From contig JAAVLL010000001.1 of assembly GCA_012103035.1 (NCBI GenBank), forward strand, positions 904,501 to 968,500: 64,000 nucleotides of DNA. The letters run 5' to 3'. Below, one piece after another: positions 1 through 11,372 of this stretch. How positions within the stretch are numbered: the stretch's first letter is position 1; each line of letters starts with the position of its first letter. The notes below the pieces were generated by a model. It was not told the DNA's origin, did no database searches, and worked only from the letters and a program-made list of their open reading frames with translations. The position numbers and the translations under genes were made by a program. This stretch comes from Brucella oryzae (GTDB lineage: Bacteria > Pseudomonadota > Alphaproteobacteria > Rhizobiales > Rhizobiaceae).

Positions 1-660
1 GACTACCGCCTGCGCGAAGTGAAGTTGCACCCAACCTGCTCGTGCATGACGGTGAAGATCGGCACGCATGAGGCTGCGGTCAAGGTCGGGATGCCGGGCC
101 GCCATATCGTGCAGAACATGCTTGCCGTGCTGGGTGCCGCTGATCTGGTCGGGGCCGATATCGCCAAGGTGATGATGGCCATGGCGACACTTTCTGCCGA
201 AGGCGGTCGCGGCGCGCGCCACGTGCTGCAACATCCCGAGGGCACGTTCACGCTGATCGACGAGAGCTACAACGCGAACCCGACCTCGATGCGCGCAGCC
301 CTGTCGCTGCTGCATTCGACGACACCGGAAGGCTCGCGTGGCCGTCGCATTGCTGTTTTGGGGACATGCTGGAGCTTGGCCGCCAGTCGGGCAAACTTCA
401 CGCCGATCTGGCGCGCCCGATTGTGGATGCCGAAGTTAATGCGCTTTTATCGGTGGACCGGACATGTCGGCACTTAAAATGCCTTGCCGATTGAAATTCA
501 GACCGAGTACAGGCAAAGCACCGACGAATTGTTGCCGCTGGTGATCAAGGCGGTCCGTCCGGGCGATGTCATCATGGTGAAATCGTCGAAGGGGATCGGC
601 TTTTCCAAAATTGTCAAGGCGCTGATCAGCCAGTTTCCGCCGGTGGAACCCGCGGAGTAA
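1..660 (+). CDS. murF: UDP-MurNAc-tripeptide:D-Ala-D-Ala ligase MurF, C-terminal part, frameshifted
   Basis: MurF adds D-Ala-D-Ala to UDP-MurNAc-tripeptide in the cytoplasm, the last soluble step of the peptidoglycan precursor. Only the C-terminal half is present because the gene enters from the left edge. The ligase motif DESYNANPTSMRAAL is visible around 260-300. The frame breaks after IAVLG near 362 and is restored only near 476. Adding one G in the GGGG run near 361, one G near 453 and one A near 475 gives a continuous MurF end (IKAVRPGDVIMVKSSKG, stop at 660). Three missing bases cancel, so the outer parts share a frame. It lies 26 bp before mraY in the usual dcw order. The family call is certain; the break looks like a sequence error. 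Confidence 0.93.
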
Positions 661-686
661 GCGGTATTTGAGGGATTTTTCTCTAC

Positions 687-1769
687 ATGTTGATGCTTCT
701 CACCTTCTTCGCCGAACATATGACACCGCTCAATGTGTTCCGCTACATTACTTTCCGCACCGGCGGCGCGATGATTACATCGGCGTTGATCGTGTTCCTG
801 TTCGGCCCGTCGATCATCAATTCGCTGCGGGTGCGTCAGGGGAAAGGCCAGCCGATCCGCGCTGACGGTCCGCAGACCCACTTCAAGAAGGCCGGTACGC
901 CCACCATGGGTGGTCTCATGATCATGACCGGCATCCTTGTGTCGTGCCTGCTCTGGGCCAATCTCTCAAGCGTCTATGTCTGGGTCGTGCTGATGGTCAC
1001 GGTCGGTTTTGGCGCTATCGGCTTCTATGATGATTATCTCAAGGTGACGAAGCAGTCCGACAAGGGCTTTTCCGGCAAGGCGCGTCTTGGCATCGAATTC
1101 CTGATCGCCGCTGTTGCTGCTTTCGTCATTATGCGGGCAGGGCAGGAGCCATTCTCGTCGTCGCTAACATTCCCGTTTGCCAAGCAGTTCGTCATCAATC
1201 TGAGCTGGTTCTTCATTCCGTTTGCCGCCTTCGTCATGGTTGGCGCAGGCAACGCCGTAAACCTGACCGATGGTCTCGACGGGCTTGCAATCGTGCCGGT
1301 CATGGTGGCTGCAGCCTCCTTCGGCTTCATCGCCTATCTTTCCGGTAATGCGATCTTCGCCGACTATCTGCAGATCCATTTCGTACCAGGCACAGGTGAA
1401 CTTGCTGTGGTTCTTGGTGCTGTTATCGGCGCGGGACTTGGCTTCCTGTGGTTCAACGCGCCTCCCGCGGCTATCTTCATGGGCGATACGGGTTCGCTGG
1501 CGCTGGGTGGTATGCTCGGCACGGTTGCGGTTGCGACGAAGCACGAAATCGTCCTCGCCATCATCGGCGGCCTGTTTGTCATGGAGGCCCTTTCCGTCAT
1601 CATTCAGGTCGGCTCCTTCAAGCTGACCGGCAAGCGCGTCTTCCTCATGGCGCCTATCCACCACCATTTTGAAAAGAAGGGCTGGACCGAGAGCCAGGTC
1701 GTGATCCGGTTCTGGATCGTTGCGATCATTCTCGCGATGATTGGCCTTTCAACCTTGAAGCTCAGATAA
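687..1769 (+). CDS. mraY: Phospho-N-acetylmuramoyl-pentapeptide transferase MraY
   Basis: MraY is an integral membrane enzyme that transfers phospho-MurNAc-pentapeptide to undecaprenyl phosphate, making lipid I. The 360-residue frame is intact and of normal family length, with about ten hydrophobic segments. Visible family motifs are the [11 protein letters not shown] loop (about residues 67-77), FYDDYLK (about 112-118, Asp pair), [10 protein letters not shown] (about 193-202) and MAPIHHHFE (about 320-330). The start ATG at 687 gives the expected N-terminus with a hydrophobic first helix. It sits between murF and murD. It is one of the few long genes here without a frame break. Confidence 0.97.
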   Translation: MLMLLTFFAEHMTPLNVFRYITFRTGGAMITSALIVFLFGPSIINSLRVRQGKGQPIRADGPQTHFKKAGTPTMGGLMIMTGILVSCLLWANLSSVYVWVVLMVTVGFGAIGFYDDYLKVTKQSDKGFSGKARLGIEFLIAAVAAFVIMRAGQEPFSSSLTFPFAKQFVINLSWFFIPFAAFVMVGAGNAVNLTDGLDGLAIVPVMVAAASFGFIAYLSGNAIFADYLQIHFVPGTGELAVVLGAVIGAGLGFLWFNAPPAAIFMGDTGSLALGGMLGTVAVATKHEIVLAIIGGLFVMEALSVIIQVGSFKLTGKRVFLMAPIHHHFEKKGWTESQVVIRFWIVAIILAMIGLSTLKLR

Positions 1770-1781
1770 CAGGCATATCGA

Positions 1782-3183
1782 ATGATCCCGATCACCGCCC
1801 TCAAGGATAAGACAGTCGCCCTTTTCGGACTGGGCGGGTCGGGCATTGCGACCGCCAAGGCCATTCTTGCGGGCGGCGCAAAGATCATTGCATGGGATGA
1901 CAATCCAGACAGCGTTGCCCGTGCCCAGAGCGCGGGTATTGCCACAGGCGATCTTCGGCAGGCTGACTGGTCACAATTTGCGGCTTTCGTGCTTTCGCCG
2001 GGCGTTCCGCTGACGCATCCAAAGCCGCACTGGACTGTCGATCTGGCCCATGCCGCAGGTGTCGAAATCATCGGCGATGTGGAGTGTTCGTCCGCGAGCG
2101 CCGTCACATTGCTCCCGATTGCCCTTTCATTGCCATTACCGGCACCAACGGCAAATCGACGACCACCGCCTTGATTGCCCATATCATCAAGGCTTCCGGC
2201 CGGGATATGCAGCTGGGCGGCAATATCGGCACGGCAATCCTGACGCTGGAGCCCCGCAGACAAATCGCTTCTATGTGGTCGAGTGCTCATCCTACCAGAT
2301 CGACCTCGCGCCATCGCTGAACCCGACGGCGGGCATCCTGCTCAATCTGACGCCGGATCATCTAGACCGTCATGGCTCGATGGAAAACTATGCCGCGATC
2401 AAGGAACGTCTGGTGGCCGCGAGCGACACGGCGATCATCGGCGTTGACGATCCTTACTGCGAAGCCATTGCGGACCGGCTTTATCGTGGCGGCGTAAATG
2501 TCGTGCGGATTTCCAAGGAAAAGCGGCTTGGCAAAGGTTATTTTGCTGACGGCGCAAAGCTCTTCTGGGCGCAGGATGGGGAAATCGACGAAATCGCTTC
2601 GCTGGAAGGTATCGGTTCGCTGCGCGGTGCGCACAATGCGCAGAATGCGCTTGCAGCCATTGCGGCCTGTCTGTCGGTGGGCTTAAGCCTTGAAGAAATT
2701 CATGCCGGGTTGAAGAGTTTCCCCGGTCTGGCCCATCGCATGGAACAGGTCGGCCATCGCGGCAAAGTCCTGTTCGTCAACGATTCCAAGGCGACAAATG
2801 CGGAAGCAACTGCTCCGGCATTGTCGTCCTTTCCACAGAACATCTACTGGATTGCAGGTGGTGTGCCGAAAGCTGGCGGGATTGCCTCGCTGGCCGGGTT
2901 CTTCCCGCGAATTGCCAAGGCCTATCTGATTGGTGAAGCCGCAGCGCAGTTTGCCGCAACGCTTGGCGACGCAGCGCCGTTCGAGATTTCCGACACGCTT
3001 GCGGTTGCCGTCGAACACGCGGCCCACGATGCTGGTAACGATGCTGCTCCCGAGCCGGTCGTGCTGCTGTCGCCCGCTTGCGCGAGCTTCGACCAGTTCC
3101 AGAATTTTGAAAAACGCGGCGATGCATTCCGCAGCGCTGTTCTGGCGCTTCCGGGTGTTGAGCCGATAGGAGGAAAAAGCTGA
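1782..3183 (+). CDS. murD: UDP-N-acetylmuramoyl-L-alanine:D-glutamate ligase MurD, frameshifted
   Basis: MurD adds D-glutamate to UDP-MurNAc-L-alanine in the cytoplasm. The N-terminal Rossmann segment starts [18 protein letters not shown], the ATP loop [12 protein letters not shown] follows near 2135, and the C-terminal domain holds HRMEQVG and FVNDSKATN. Read literally, three frames are needed. Adding T near 2085 (VEL-FVRER) and C in the CCCC run near 2254 ([18 protein letters not shown]) joins them into a protein of about 467 residues, the usual length. The stop TGA overlaps the ftsW ATG by one base, which indicates translational coupling. The breaks most likely are homopolymer undercalls. 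Confidence 0.94.
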
Positions 3184-4341
3184 TGGTAAGCCGTGTCGAT
3201 CGCGGTCCTGTCGCCAATTGGTGGTGGACAATAGACCGCTTCTTCCTCGCTGCATGTCTTGCTCTGATGGGGCTTGGCATTCTGCTGTCATTCGCCGCAA
3301 GTCCTGCCGTGGCCCAGCGCATCGGCCTCGACAGTTTCCATTTCGTTGAACGTCAGATTTTCTTCATGCTTCCGGCGGTGGCCGTCATGATCGGCGTGTC
3401 GTTTCTGTCGCCGCGCCAGATCAGGCGATTTGCTTTGATCCTGCTTGGCATTTCGCTTGTGTTGATGGTTGCCGCCCTGTTTTCGGCATCGAAGTGAAGG
3501 GCGCGCGGCGTTGGGTCAATCTTGCGGGTATCTCCATCCAGCCGTCGGAATTCATGAAACCCGCCTTTGTGGTGGTTTGCGCTTGGCTGTTTTCGGAACG
3601 TGAACGCGGTGGAGACATGCCCGGCAATTTTCTAGCCATGCTGCTTTTCGGCACCGTAGCCGCTCTGCTCGTTCTCCAGCCTGACCTTGGCCAGACAATG
3701 CTGACCACAGGCACATGGGGAGCGATGTTCTTCCTCGCGGACTGCCGATGTTCTGGATTCTGGTTCTCGGTGGCCTTGCGGTTTGCGGTGGTGTTTCAGC
3801 CTATTTCATGTTCGATCACGTTGCTGGGCGTATCAATCGGTTCATGACGGGCGAGGGCGATACGTTTCAGGTTGATGCCGGTCGCGAAGCGATCCTGCGC
3901 GGCGGCTGGTTCGGACAAGGTCCGGGCGAAGGAACCGTGAAGCGGATCATTCCGGACAGCCACACCGACTTCATTTTCTCGGTTGCGGCGGAAGAATACG
4001 GCATCATTCTGTGCATGATTATCATGCTGCTGTTTGCCTTCATCGTCGTGCGCGGTCTTTCGATTGCACTGCGTGAGCGTGATCCGTTCACCCGTCTGGC
4101 CGTTTCGGGAATCGTCATTCTGTTCGGCTTCCAGTCGATCATCAATATGGCCGTGAACCTGCATCTTATGCCTGCAAAAGGAATGACCCTGCCGTTTATT
4201 TCCTATGGCGGTTCCTCGCTCATCGCCATTGCCATCACGATGGGTATTCTTCTGGCTCTGACGCGCCGCCGTCCGGAAGCGCGTATGACCCATACGGTCA
4301 GCATGGGCACCGATGTGAACAGGCGCATTCCGGCTTTGTGA
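3183..4341 (+). CDS. ftsW: Lipid II polymerase / division protein FtsW (SEDS family), frameshifted
   Basis: FtsW is a multi-pass membrane SEDS protein that polymerises septal peptidoglycan from lipid II. About ten hydrophobic segments are readable. Conserved pieces include [32 protein letters not shown], the [17 protein letters not shown] loop and the C-terminal [17 protein letters not shown]. Two single-base losses split it: TTTT near 3480 should be TTTTT (LFFGIEVKG), and GG near 3738 should be GGG (LAGLPMFW). After correction the protein is about 385 residues, normal for the family. It starts on the last base of the murD stop codon and is followed 7 bp later by murG. Confidence 0.94.
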
Positions 4342-4348
4342 GGGCAAT

Positions 4349-5473
4349 ATGGGGAAAGGCGTAATCGTACTGGCCGCCGGTGGAACAGGCGGCCATCTCT
4401 TTCCAGCGGAAGCGCTGGCGCATGAATTGAAGGCACGCGGATGGGACGTCCATCTGGCGACCGATGCGCGCGCGCAGCGTTTCGCGGGTGCCTTCGCGGA
4501 AGACCATGTCCACGTCATTCGTTCGGCGACAATTGCAGGCCGCAATCCGTTAGCGCTCATGAAGACGTTCTGGTCGCTGTGGCAGGGCAATCTCGATTCC
4601 CGCAAACTGTTTCGTCGGCTGAAACCGAAGCTGGTTGCAGGCTTTGGCGGATATCCGACGCTGCCGCCGCTCTATGCCGCGAGCAACATGCAGATTCCGA
4701 CCATGGTCCACGAGCAGAACGCCGTCATGGGCCGCGCCAATAAAGGGCTTGCAGGTCGCGTGAAAGCAATTGCTGGTGGTTTTCTGCCCGAGACCGGCGG
4801 GGCCTATGCCGAAAAGACGGTCACGACTGGCAATCCGGTGCGTCCGCCAGTTCTCGCCGCTGCCGGAACGCCCTACAAACCGGTCAAGGCGGATGAACGT
4901 TTCCGGCTGCTGGTTTTGGCGGCAGTCAGGGCGCGCAGTTCTTTCAACAGCCATTCCCGCTGCCGTGGCCTTGCTGTCCGAGAAAGACCGGGCGCGGCTG
5001 CTGATTACCCAGCAGGCGCGCAAGGAAGACGAAGCCGCCGTGCGGGAAGCTTACAAGAAGCTGGGTATTCCTGCCGATGTCGCGCCGTTTTTCAACGATA
5101 TGCCGGCACGCATGGCGGATGCCCAGTTCGTGATTTCGCGCTCCGGCGCTTCGACCGTTTCCGAGATCACGGTGATTGGCCGTCCGGCAATGCTGGTGCC
5201 GTTTCCGCATGCGCTCGATCATGATCAGGCGGCGAATGCGGCAGCGCTTGCGGCTGTCGGCGGTGGCGAGGTCGTGCGCCAGTCGGAATTGTCGCCCGAA
5301 CGGCTGGCGACGATACTTCAGGCGGCGATGAATCAGCCGGAGCGCCTCGAAGCACAAGCAAAAGCTGCAAAAGCGTTGGTAAGCCGGATGCAGCGCGGTT
5401 GCTTGCTGATCTGGCAGAGGCTATTGCAGCGGGTAAATCAGTTCAGGAATTCAAAGAAGGAACTCGGCCATGA
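4349..5473 (+). CDS. murG: UDP-GlcNAc:lipid I N-acetylglucosaminyltransferase MurG, frameshifted
   Basis: MurG is a peripheral GT28 enzyme that converts lipid I to lipid II on the inner face of the membrane. The N-terminal G-loop [16 protein letters not shown] is near residues 8-23, followed by [12 protein letters not shown] and [10 protein letters not shown]. The C-terminal domain shows [11 protein letters not shown] and [12 protein letters not shown]. Three breaks are repaired by single additions: C near 4917 and T near 4943 (giving [15 protein letters not shown]), and G near 5381 (giving [18 protein letters not shown]). The corrected stop TGA (5471-5473) overlaps the murC ATG as ATGA. Corrected length is about 375 residues, as expected. 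Confidence 0.93.
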
Positions 5474-6874
5474 AAATGCCGCTGAATATCGGGCTTGTCC
5501 ATTTCATCGGAATTGGCGGCATCGGCATGAGCGGTATTGCCGAAGTGCTGCATAATCTTGGCTATCATGTGCAGGGCTCGGATCAGTCCGACAGCGCCAA
5601 TGTACAGCGCCTGCGTGAAAAGGCATTGAGGTCTTTGTCGGCCACAAGGCTGAAAACATCGGCGATGCCGAGGTTGTTGTCGTTTCGACGGCGATCAAGA
5701 AGAATAATCCCGAGCTGGTTGCTGCACGCGAAAAGCTGCTGCCCATTGTGCGCCGTGCTGAAATGCTGGCCGAACTGATGCGCTTCCGTCATGCGGTCGC
5801 GATTGGCGGTACGCATGGCAAGACCACCACAACGTCGATGGTTGCCGCATTGCTTGATGCAGGCCACCTTGATCCGACCGTCATCAATGGCGGTATCATC
5901 AACGCCTATGGCACCAATGCCCGTATGGGCGACGGCGACTGGATGGTGGTGGAAGCAGATGAAAGCGATGGAACCTTCCTGAAGCTGCCAGCGGATATTG
6001 CGGTTATCACCAATATCGATCCGGAACATCTCGATCATTACGGCAATTTCGACAATGTGCGCGCGGCTTTCGGGCAGTTTGTCGAGAATGTTCCGTTCTA
6101 TGGCTTTGGCGTGATGTGCCTTGACCATCCCGAAGTGCAGGCTCTGGTGAGCCGCATCGAAGATCGCCGCATTGTGACTTATGGCCAAAACCCGCAGGCC
6201 GATGTGCGTTTCGTCAATCATCGCATGGACGGCGCAGTGAGCCTGTTCGATGTTGTGATCCGTTCCCGCAAGGGTGAGGCGACTGAGATCAAGGATCTGC
6301 GCCTGCCGATGCCGGGCCAGCACAACGTATCCAATGCGACGGCAGCAATCGCTGTTGCGCACGAACTGGTATCTCTGCCGACGATATTCGTCGCGGCCTC
6401 GGCTCGTTCGGCGGTGTGAAGCGGCGCTTTACCCATACCGGCACATGGAATGGCGTCGAGATATTCGACGATTACGGCCATCACCCGGTTGAAATCCGCG
6501 CCGTGCTGAAAGCGGCGCGTGAGGCCACGAAGGGGCGTGTGGTTGCCATCGTGCAGCCGCACCGTTTCACGCGTCTGGCTAGCCTGTTCGACGAATTCGC
6601 GGCATGTTTCAACGATGCCGATACGGTCATCGTGGCGCCGGTCTATACGGCAGGCGAAGATCCGATCGAAGGCGTCAATTCCGAGGCGCTCGTATCGCGC
6701 ATCAAAACCGCAGGTCATCGCGATGCGCGCTATGCCAGTGGTCCAGAGGCGCTGGCGCCATTGGTTGCGTCGATTACAGAGCCGGGCGACTTCGTGGTCT
6801 GCCTCGGCGCAGGCAATATCACGCAGTGGGCCTACGCACTGCCGAAGGAACTGGCAGAACAGGGTAAGAAGTAA
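5470..6874 (+). CDS. murC: UDP-N-acetylmuramate:L-alanine ligase MurC, frameshifted
   Basis: MurC attaches L-alanine to UDP-MurNAc, the first amino-acid step of the precursor. The N-terminal [17 protein letters not shown] is the UDP-binding glycine motif, [12 protein letters not shown] near 5810 is the ATP loop, and [10 protein letters not shown] and PHRFTRL mark the C-terminal domain. Two single-base losses (GG for GGG near 5621, before [15 protein letters not shown] near 6371, in [15 protein letters not shown]) split it into three frames. The corrected protein is about 470 residues. The start ATG lies in the murG stop (ATGA), and murB begins one base after its stop, so the genes form a tight operon. 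Confidence 0.95.
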
Positions 6875-6875
6875 G

Positions 6876-7837
6876 ATGGAAAGCGGCGAGACGCTTCTCA
6901 AGAAGCTCGACGGCAAACTGTCGGGCCTGCGTGGTCGGCTGACGCCCGATGCGGGTATGGACAAGATCACCTGGTTCCGCGCTGGCGGACCGGCGCAGGT
7001 TCTGTTCCAGCCTGCCGACGAGGAAGATCTCTCCGCATTTCTGAAAGCCGTGCCGGAAGAAATACCGCTCCTTGTGGTGGGCATCGGCTCCAATCTGCTC
7101 GTGCGCGATGGCGGAGTTCCAGGCTTTGTCGTGCGGCTTTCTGCAAAAGGTTTCGGCGAAGTCGAACAGGTTTCCGACACGCGGCTGCGGGCAGGGGCGG
7201 CAACGCCTGACAAGCGTGTGGCCGCAGCGGCGCTGGAAGCAGGGCTGGCAGGTTTTCATTTCTATCATGGCATACCCGGCGGTATTGGCGGCGCTTTGCG
7301 CATGAATGCTGGCGCAAACGGTGTCGAAACGCGCGAGCGCGTGGTGGAAGTGCGTGCGCTCGACCGCAAGGGCGAGGTGCATGTGCTGTCCAATGCCGAT
7401 ATGGGTTATGCCTATCGCCATTCCTCGGCGTCGCCGGACCTGATCTTCACCTCGGTCCTGTTTGAGGGCGTACCGGGCGAGCGCGAGGAGATCCGCCGTG
7501 CGATGGACGAAGTGCAGCATCATCGCGAGACAGTGCAGCCAGTGCGTGAAAAGACTGGCGGCTCGACCTTCAAGAATCCGGAAGGCACATCGGCTTGGAA
7601 GGAAATCGACAAGGCAGGCTGTCGCGGTTTGCGTGTTGGCGGCGCACAGATGTCCGAAATGCACTGCAATTTCATGATCAATACCGGCACTGCAACGGGG
7701 CATGATCTGGAGACTTTGGGTGAGACGGTTCGCGCCAAAGTTTTCGAAAATTCGGGCATTCGCCTTCACTGGGAAATCAAACGTCTCGGTTTGTTCCGCG
7801 AGGGTGAGCCGGTTGAAGAGTTTTGGGAAAATTCTAA
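6876..7837 (+). CDS. murB: UDP-N-acetylenolpyruvoylglucosamine reductase MurB
   Basis: MurB is an FAD-dependent cytoplasmic reductase that converts UDP-GlcNAc-enolpyruvate to UDP-MurNAc using NADPH. FAD-binding motifs are [12 protein letters not shown] (about residues 31-42), [12 protein letters not shown] (about 69-80) and [20 protein letters not shown] (about 129-148). The C-terminal [12 protein letters not shown] carries the proton-donor serine, and [14 protein letters not shown] follows. Literally read, the frame runs to 7865 into the terminator hairpin. One extra T in the TTTT run at 7821-7824 gives EEFLGKF and stop at 7837, closer to the usual ~322 residues, so I take that end. This is an inference; the rest of the frame is intact. 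Confidence 0.94.
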
Positions 7838-7846
7838 TAAAAAGTT

Positions 7847-7880
7847 GCCCGGATTTTCTACCTGAAATTCCGGGCTTTTT
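7847..7880 (+). terminator. Rho-independent terminator after murB
   Basis: A 7-bp GC-rich stem (gcccgga, 7847-7853, pairing with tccgggc, 7869-7875) is extended by three further pairs after one mismatch. Five T residues follow at 7876-7880. It would end or attenuate transcription of the mraY-murB run before ddl. Confidence 0.75.
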
Positions 7881-8078
7881 GCCCTCACAAGCGAAGCCTA
7901 AGCTTCGTCCTGTCCTATAGGGACTTGCCACGGAATCAATCCTCTGATTCTTTAGGGTTAACCACACAGTGATTTGATTCGGCAGGATTTTCCTGCCGCG
8001 GGTGCCTGCGGCCTGTGCTGCTGGGTTGTCTGGACTCTGTTTAATCGATGCGCAGGGATTGCGCAGAGGGATGCTAAC
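7881..8078 (+). other. murB-ddl intergenic region with palindromes, no gene seen
   Basis: This gap holds no convincing coding frame. Three short inverted repeats are visible: aagcgaagcct/aagcttcg near 7888-7908, gaatca/tgattc near 7933-7951 and cggcagga/tcctgccg near 7980-7998. None has a T-run typical of a terminator. A promoter for ddl-ftsQAZ is expected here because the upstream operon ends at a terminator, but I cannot point to reliable -35/-10 boxes. Confidence 0.5.
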
Positions 8079-9004
8079 ATGACGGGAAAGCACGTCGCCG
8101 TTTTGATGGGCGGTTTCTCTTCGGAGCGTCCGGTCAGCTTGTCCTCCGGAACGGCTTGCGCTTCGACCCTTGAAGAGCGTGGCTATCGCGTTACGCGTGT
8201 TGATGTGGATCGCAATGTTGCCAGCGTTCTTGCCGAGTTGAAACCTGATGTTGCGTTCAATGCGCTGCATGGCCCTTTCGGTGAGGATGGTGCTATTCAG
8301 GGTGTTCTCGAATATCTCCAGATTCCCTACACGCATTCGGGTGTACTTGCTTCGGCGCTCGCCATGGACAAGGATCGCGCCAAGAAGGTTGCAGCTGCTG
8401 ATGGCGTTACTGTTGCTCCCTCGCTTCTGCTCAACCGTTTTGAAATCGGTACAGAGCATCCGATGGAGCCGCCTTACGTGGTCAAGCCGGTCCGTGAAGG
8501 TTCGAGCTTTGGTGTTGTGATCGTTAAGGAGGACCAGACGCATCCGCCGCAAATCATCGGTTCGGCTGAGTGGAGCTACGGTGCCGAGGTTCTGGTCGAA
8601 AAATACATTCCCGGTCGGGAATTGACCTGCGCGGTGATGGGTGATCGCGTCATGGATGTGTGCGAGATCATTCCGGTGGGACATCAGTTCTACGACTATG
8701 ATTCAAAATATGTTGCAGGCGCGTCATCTCACGTGTGTCCGGCAAAAATTTTACCAAATATTTACCAAAAATACAAACAATGGCCCTTACGGCGCATCGG
8801 GCAATCGGGTGTCGGGGCGTAAGCCGGTCGGACTTCCGTTTCGATGACCGTTTCTCCGAAGATGGCGAAGTTATCTGGCTGGAAATCAATACCCAGCCGG
8901 GGATGACTCCTACCTCGCTCGTGCCTGATATCGCCAAGGCGGCGGGTATCTCTTTCGGTGAATTGTTGAGTTGGATGGTGGAGGACGCGTCTTGTTTGCG
9001 TTGA
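8079..9004 (+). CDS. ddl: D-alanine:D-alanine ligase Ddl, frameshifted
   Basis: Ddl is an ATP-grasp enzyme that makes the D-Ala-D-Ala dipeptide used by MurF. The N-terminal [19 protein letters not shown], the [14 protein letters not shown] loop, [15 protein letters not shown] and the metal-binding [15 protein letters not shown] are all present. The start ATG at 8079 gives [12 protein letters not shown]. One A is missing in the A-run near 8766 ([11 protein letters not shown]), after which the frame runs to TGA at 9004. Corrected length is about 308 residues, typical. Its 3' end overlaps the likely ftsQ start. The segment after CPAKI looks more diverged than usual and may contain further small errors. 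Confidence 0.93.
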
Positions 9005-9924
9005 ACGGAAAATCGGATGGATATGGGCGCTCGGGCGCGATGCGGGATGCATCGGGTGTGATGAATGCTGCTTTTGTCCTGCCGCGCTTCCTGCGCAAGC
9101 CGTTCCGCTTTGCCGTCCGTCTCTTCCAGGGCAATGTCAATATTCCACGCCATGCCGGTACCGTCGGCATGCTGGGTTTTCTCGGTGCGACCGGCCTTTA
9201 TGGCATGGCGGTCGGCGGGCATACGCCCGAGGTCGTCAAGGCGACTGCGTCCACACTCGGTTTCGCAATTGAGGACGTGAAAGTCGTAGGCAACAACGAA
9301 ACTTCCGACATCGATATTCTGGGTCAACTCAATCTCGACGGCGAAACGTCTCTGGTCGGTCTGAGTGCCGAGGAGGCGCGGCAGTCCATTGATAAGCTGC
9401 CTTGGGTTGAAAGTGCGGAAGTGCGCAAGGTTTATCCGGGTACTGTTCTCGTCTCGCTTCAGGAGCGCAAGGCTTTTGCGATCTGGCAGAACGACAAGGA
9501 ACTTTCATTGATCGATGCGGCGGGCGATACCATCGTTCCGTTCCGTCCTGGCCGTTATAATGCACTGCCTCTCGTTGTGGGCGATGGTGCCGAGAAAAGG
9601 TCAAGGGTTTCGTCGACGAGATTGCTGCCTATCCCGGTCTGGCCGGAAAGGTTCGCGCTTATATCCGCGTTGGCGACCGTCGCTGGGACCTTCTTCTGGA
9701 CAATGGCGTGCGCATCATGTTGCCGGAAGACGATCCGTTGAAGGCGCTGGCGCAGGTCGAAAAGCTCGATCAGGAAAAGCATCTTTTGTCGCGCGATATC
9801 GCTGCGGTCGATCTTCGTCTCGACGACCGCGTGACGGTTCAATTGTCTGCAAGTGGCATGGAGCAGCGCCAGAAGTTCCTGGCGGAGCGTAAAGGAACTA
9901 TCCCGCACGGGGAAGCGCGTATGA
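8992..9924 (+). CDS. ftsQ: Cell division protein FtsQ, frameshifted
   Basis: FtsQ is a bitopic inner-membrane protein linking cytoplasmic and periplasmic divisome parts. After a basic N-terminus there is one membrane segment ([21 protein letters not shown]). A POTRA-type region follows ([20 protein letters not shown]) and then the FtsQ domain ([31 protein letters not shown]). One A is missing near 9595 ([13 protein letters not shown]). A further length error in the AAA run near 9892 is needed to reach the stop TGA at 9922-9924, which would overlap the ftsA ATG. The start is uncertain: TTG 8992, TTG 9001 or ATG 9040 are possible. I chose 8992, which overlaps the ddl end. Confidence 0.88.
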
Positions 9925-11243
9925 GTATTCTGGGCGGCAAGGGATCATCACAAGGCGGAACTGCAGGGCGCAAGGTGCGCCTGTTAACGGTTCTGGATGT
10001 CGGGTCGAGCAAAGTTTCCTGTGTCATCGCACGACTGCGTCCGCATGAAGGCGGCGCGCTGCTGCCGGGTCGCACGCACCGTATGGAAGTACTGGGCATC
10101 GGTCACCAGCGTTCGCGCGGCGTCAAGTCGGGCGTCATCATCGATCTGGATGCGGCTGAGCAGTCGATCCGTCTTGCTGTCGATGCAGCAGAACGCATGG
10201 CTGGCCTGACCGTTGATAGTCTCATCGTCAATATTTCGGCTGGTCGCCTCAAGAGCGAAACCTTTACCGCGAGCGTCAATCTTGGCGGTCATGAGGTTGA
10301 GCAGACAGATATTCGCCGCGTACTGGCCGCTGGCGCCAAGCAGGCGCTTGCTGCTGAACGCCACCTCGTTCACTCGCTGCCGGTTGGCTACACGCTTGAC
10401 GGTGAGCGCGGTATTCGCGATCCGCTTGGTATGCTGGGCGACAGCCTCGGCGTCGATATGCATGTGCTGACGGCTGATGCGGCTCCGCTGCGCAATCTCG
10501 AGCTTTGCATCAATCGCTGCCATTTGTCCGTGGAAGCCATCGTTGCGACGCCTTATGCGAGCGGCCTTGCAGCTCTTGTCGGTGATGAAGCTGAAATGGG
10601 GGCGGCCTGCATTGATATGGGCGGCGGCACGACAACGATTTCCGTCTTCTCCGAAGGCAAGTTCATTCACGCCGATGCAGTGGCCATCGGTGGCAATCAC
10701 GTGACGATGGACGTGGCTCGCGGCTTCTCCACCCGGATGGAAGACGCTGAGCGCCTCAAGGTCATGTACGGCTCTGCTCTGCCGAGCGCTGCCGATGATC
10801 GAGACCTTATTTCTGTTCCGCCCATCGGTGACGATGAACGGGACGTACCCAATCAATATCCGCGCTCGGTACTGACGCGGATTATCCGTGCAAGAGTGGA
10901 AGAGACGCGAACTGGTGCGCGACAGGCTCAACCAGTCAGGTCTTGGACATATTGTCGGCAAGCGTGTGGTTCTGACCGGCGGCGCAAGCCAGCTGCCAGG
11001 AATGCCAGAGGCAGCCAGGCGAATTCTTGCAAGAAATGTACGAATCGGGCGTCCTCTAGGAATAGCGGGATTGCCTGAGGCGGCTAAGGGGCAGCTTTTG
11101 CCGCGACCGTCGGACTTCTGATTTACCCGCAGGTGGCGGGGATAGAAGAGCGGTCGGTGAAAGCAGCTTCCTCCGGTCTCATGACCGGTACGGGTGGGCG
11201 CATTCAACGTGTCAGCCAATGGCTGAGAGAGAGTTTTGAGTAA
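9921..11243 (+). CDS. ftsA: Cell division protein FtsA, frameshifted
   Basis: FtsA is an actin-fold ATPase that anchors FtsZ to the membrane and recruits late divisome proteins. Visible pieces are VLDVGSSKVSCVIARL (phosphate 1), the 1C-domain stretch GVIIDLDAAEQSIRLAV, DMGGGTTTISVF (phosphate 2) and VVLTGGASQLPGMPE (adenosine). The end QRVSQWLRESF is the amphipathic membrane-targeting helix. Two bases are missing near 10908 (ETLELVRDRLNQ) and one G in GGGG near 11092 (KGAAFAATVGLLIYPQ). The literal stop TAA is at 11241-11243; with one more T it would be TGA right after RESF. Corrected length is about 440 residues. Confidence 0.93.
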
Positions 11244-11372
11244 GCATTGAGTGAACTGTTGAAGCAGCGTGTTGAATTAGCATGTCGACTTTTGGGGCGT
11301 GACCATCTGGGTAACAACCAATCCACACCGCGGTGGCGAAGCGGTGGTAAGGCTTAAGAGGAACAAGGACCT

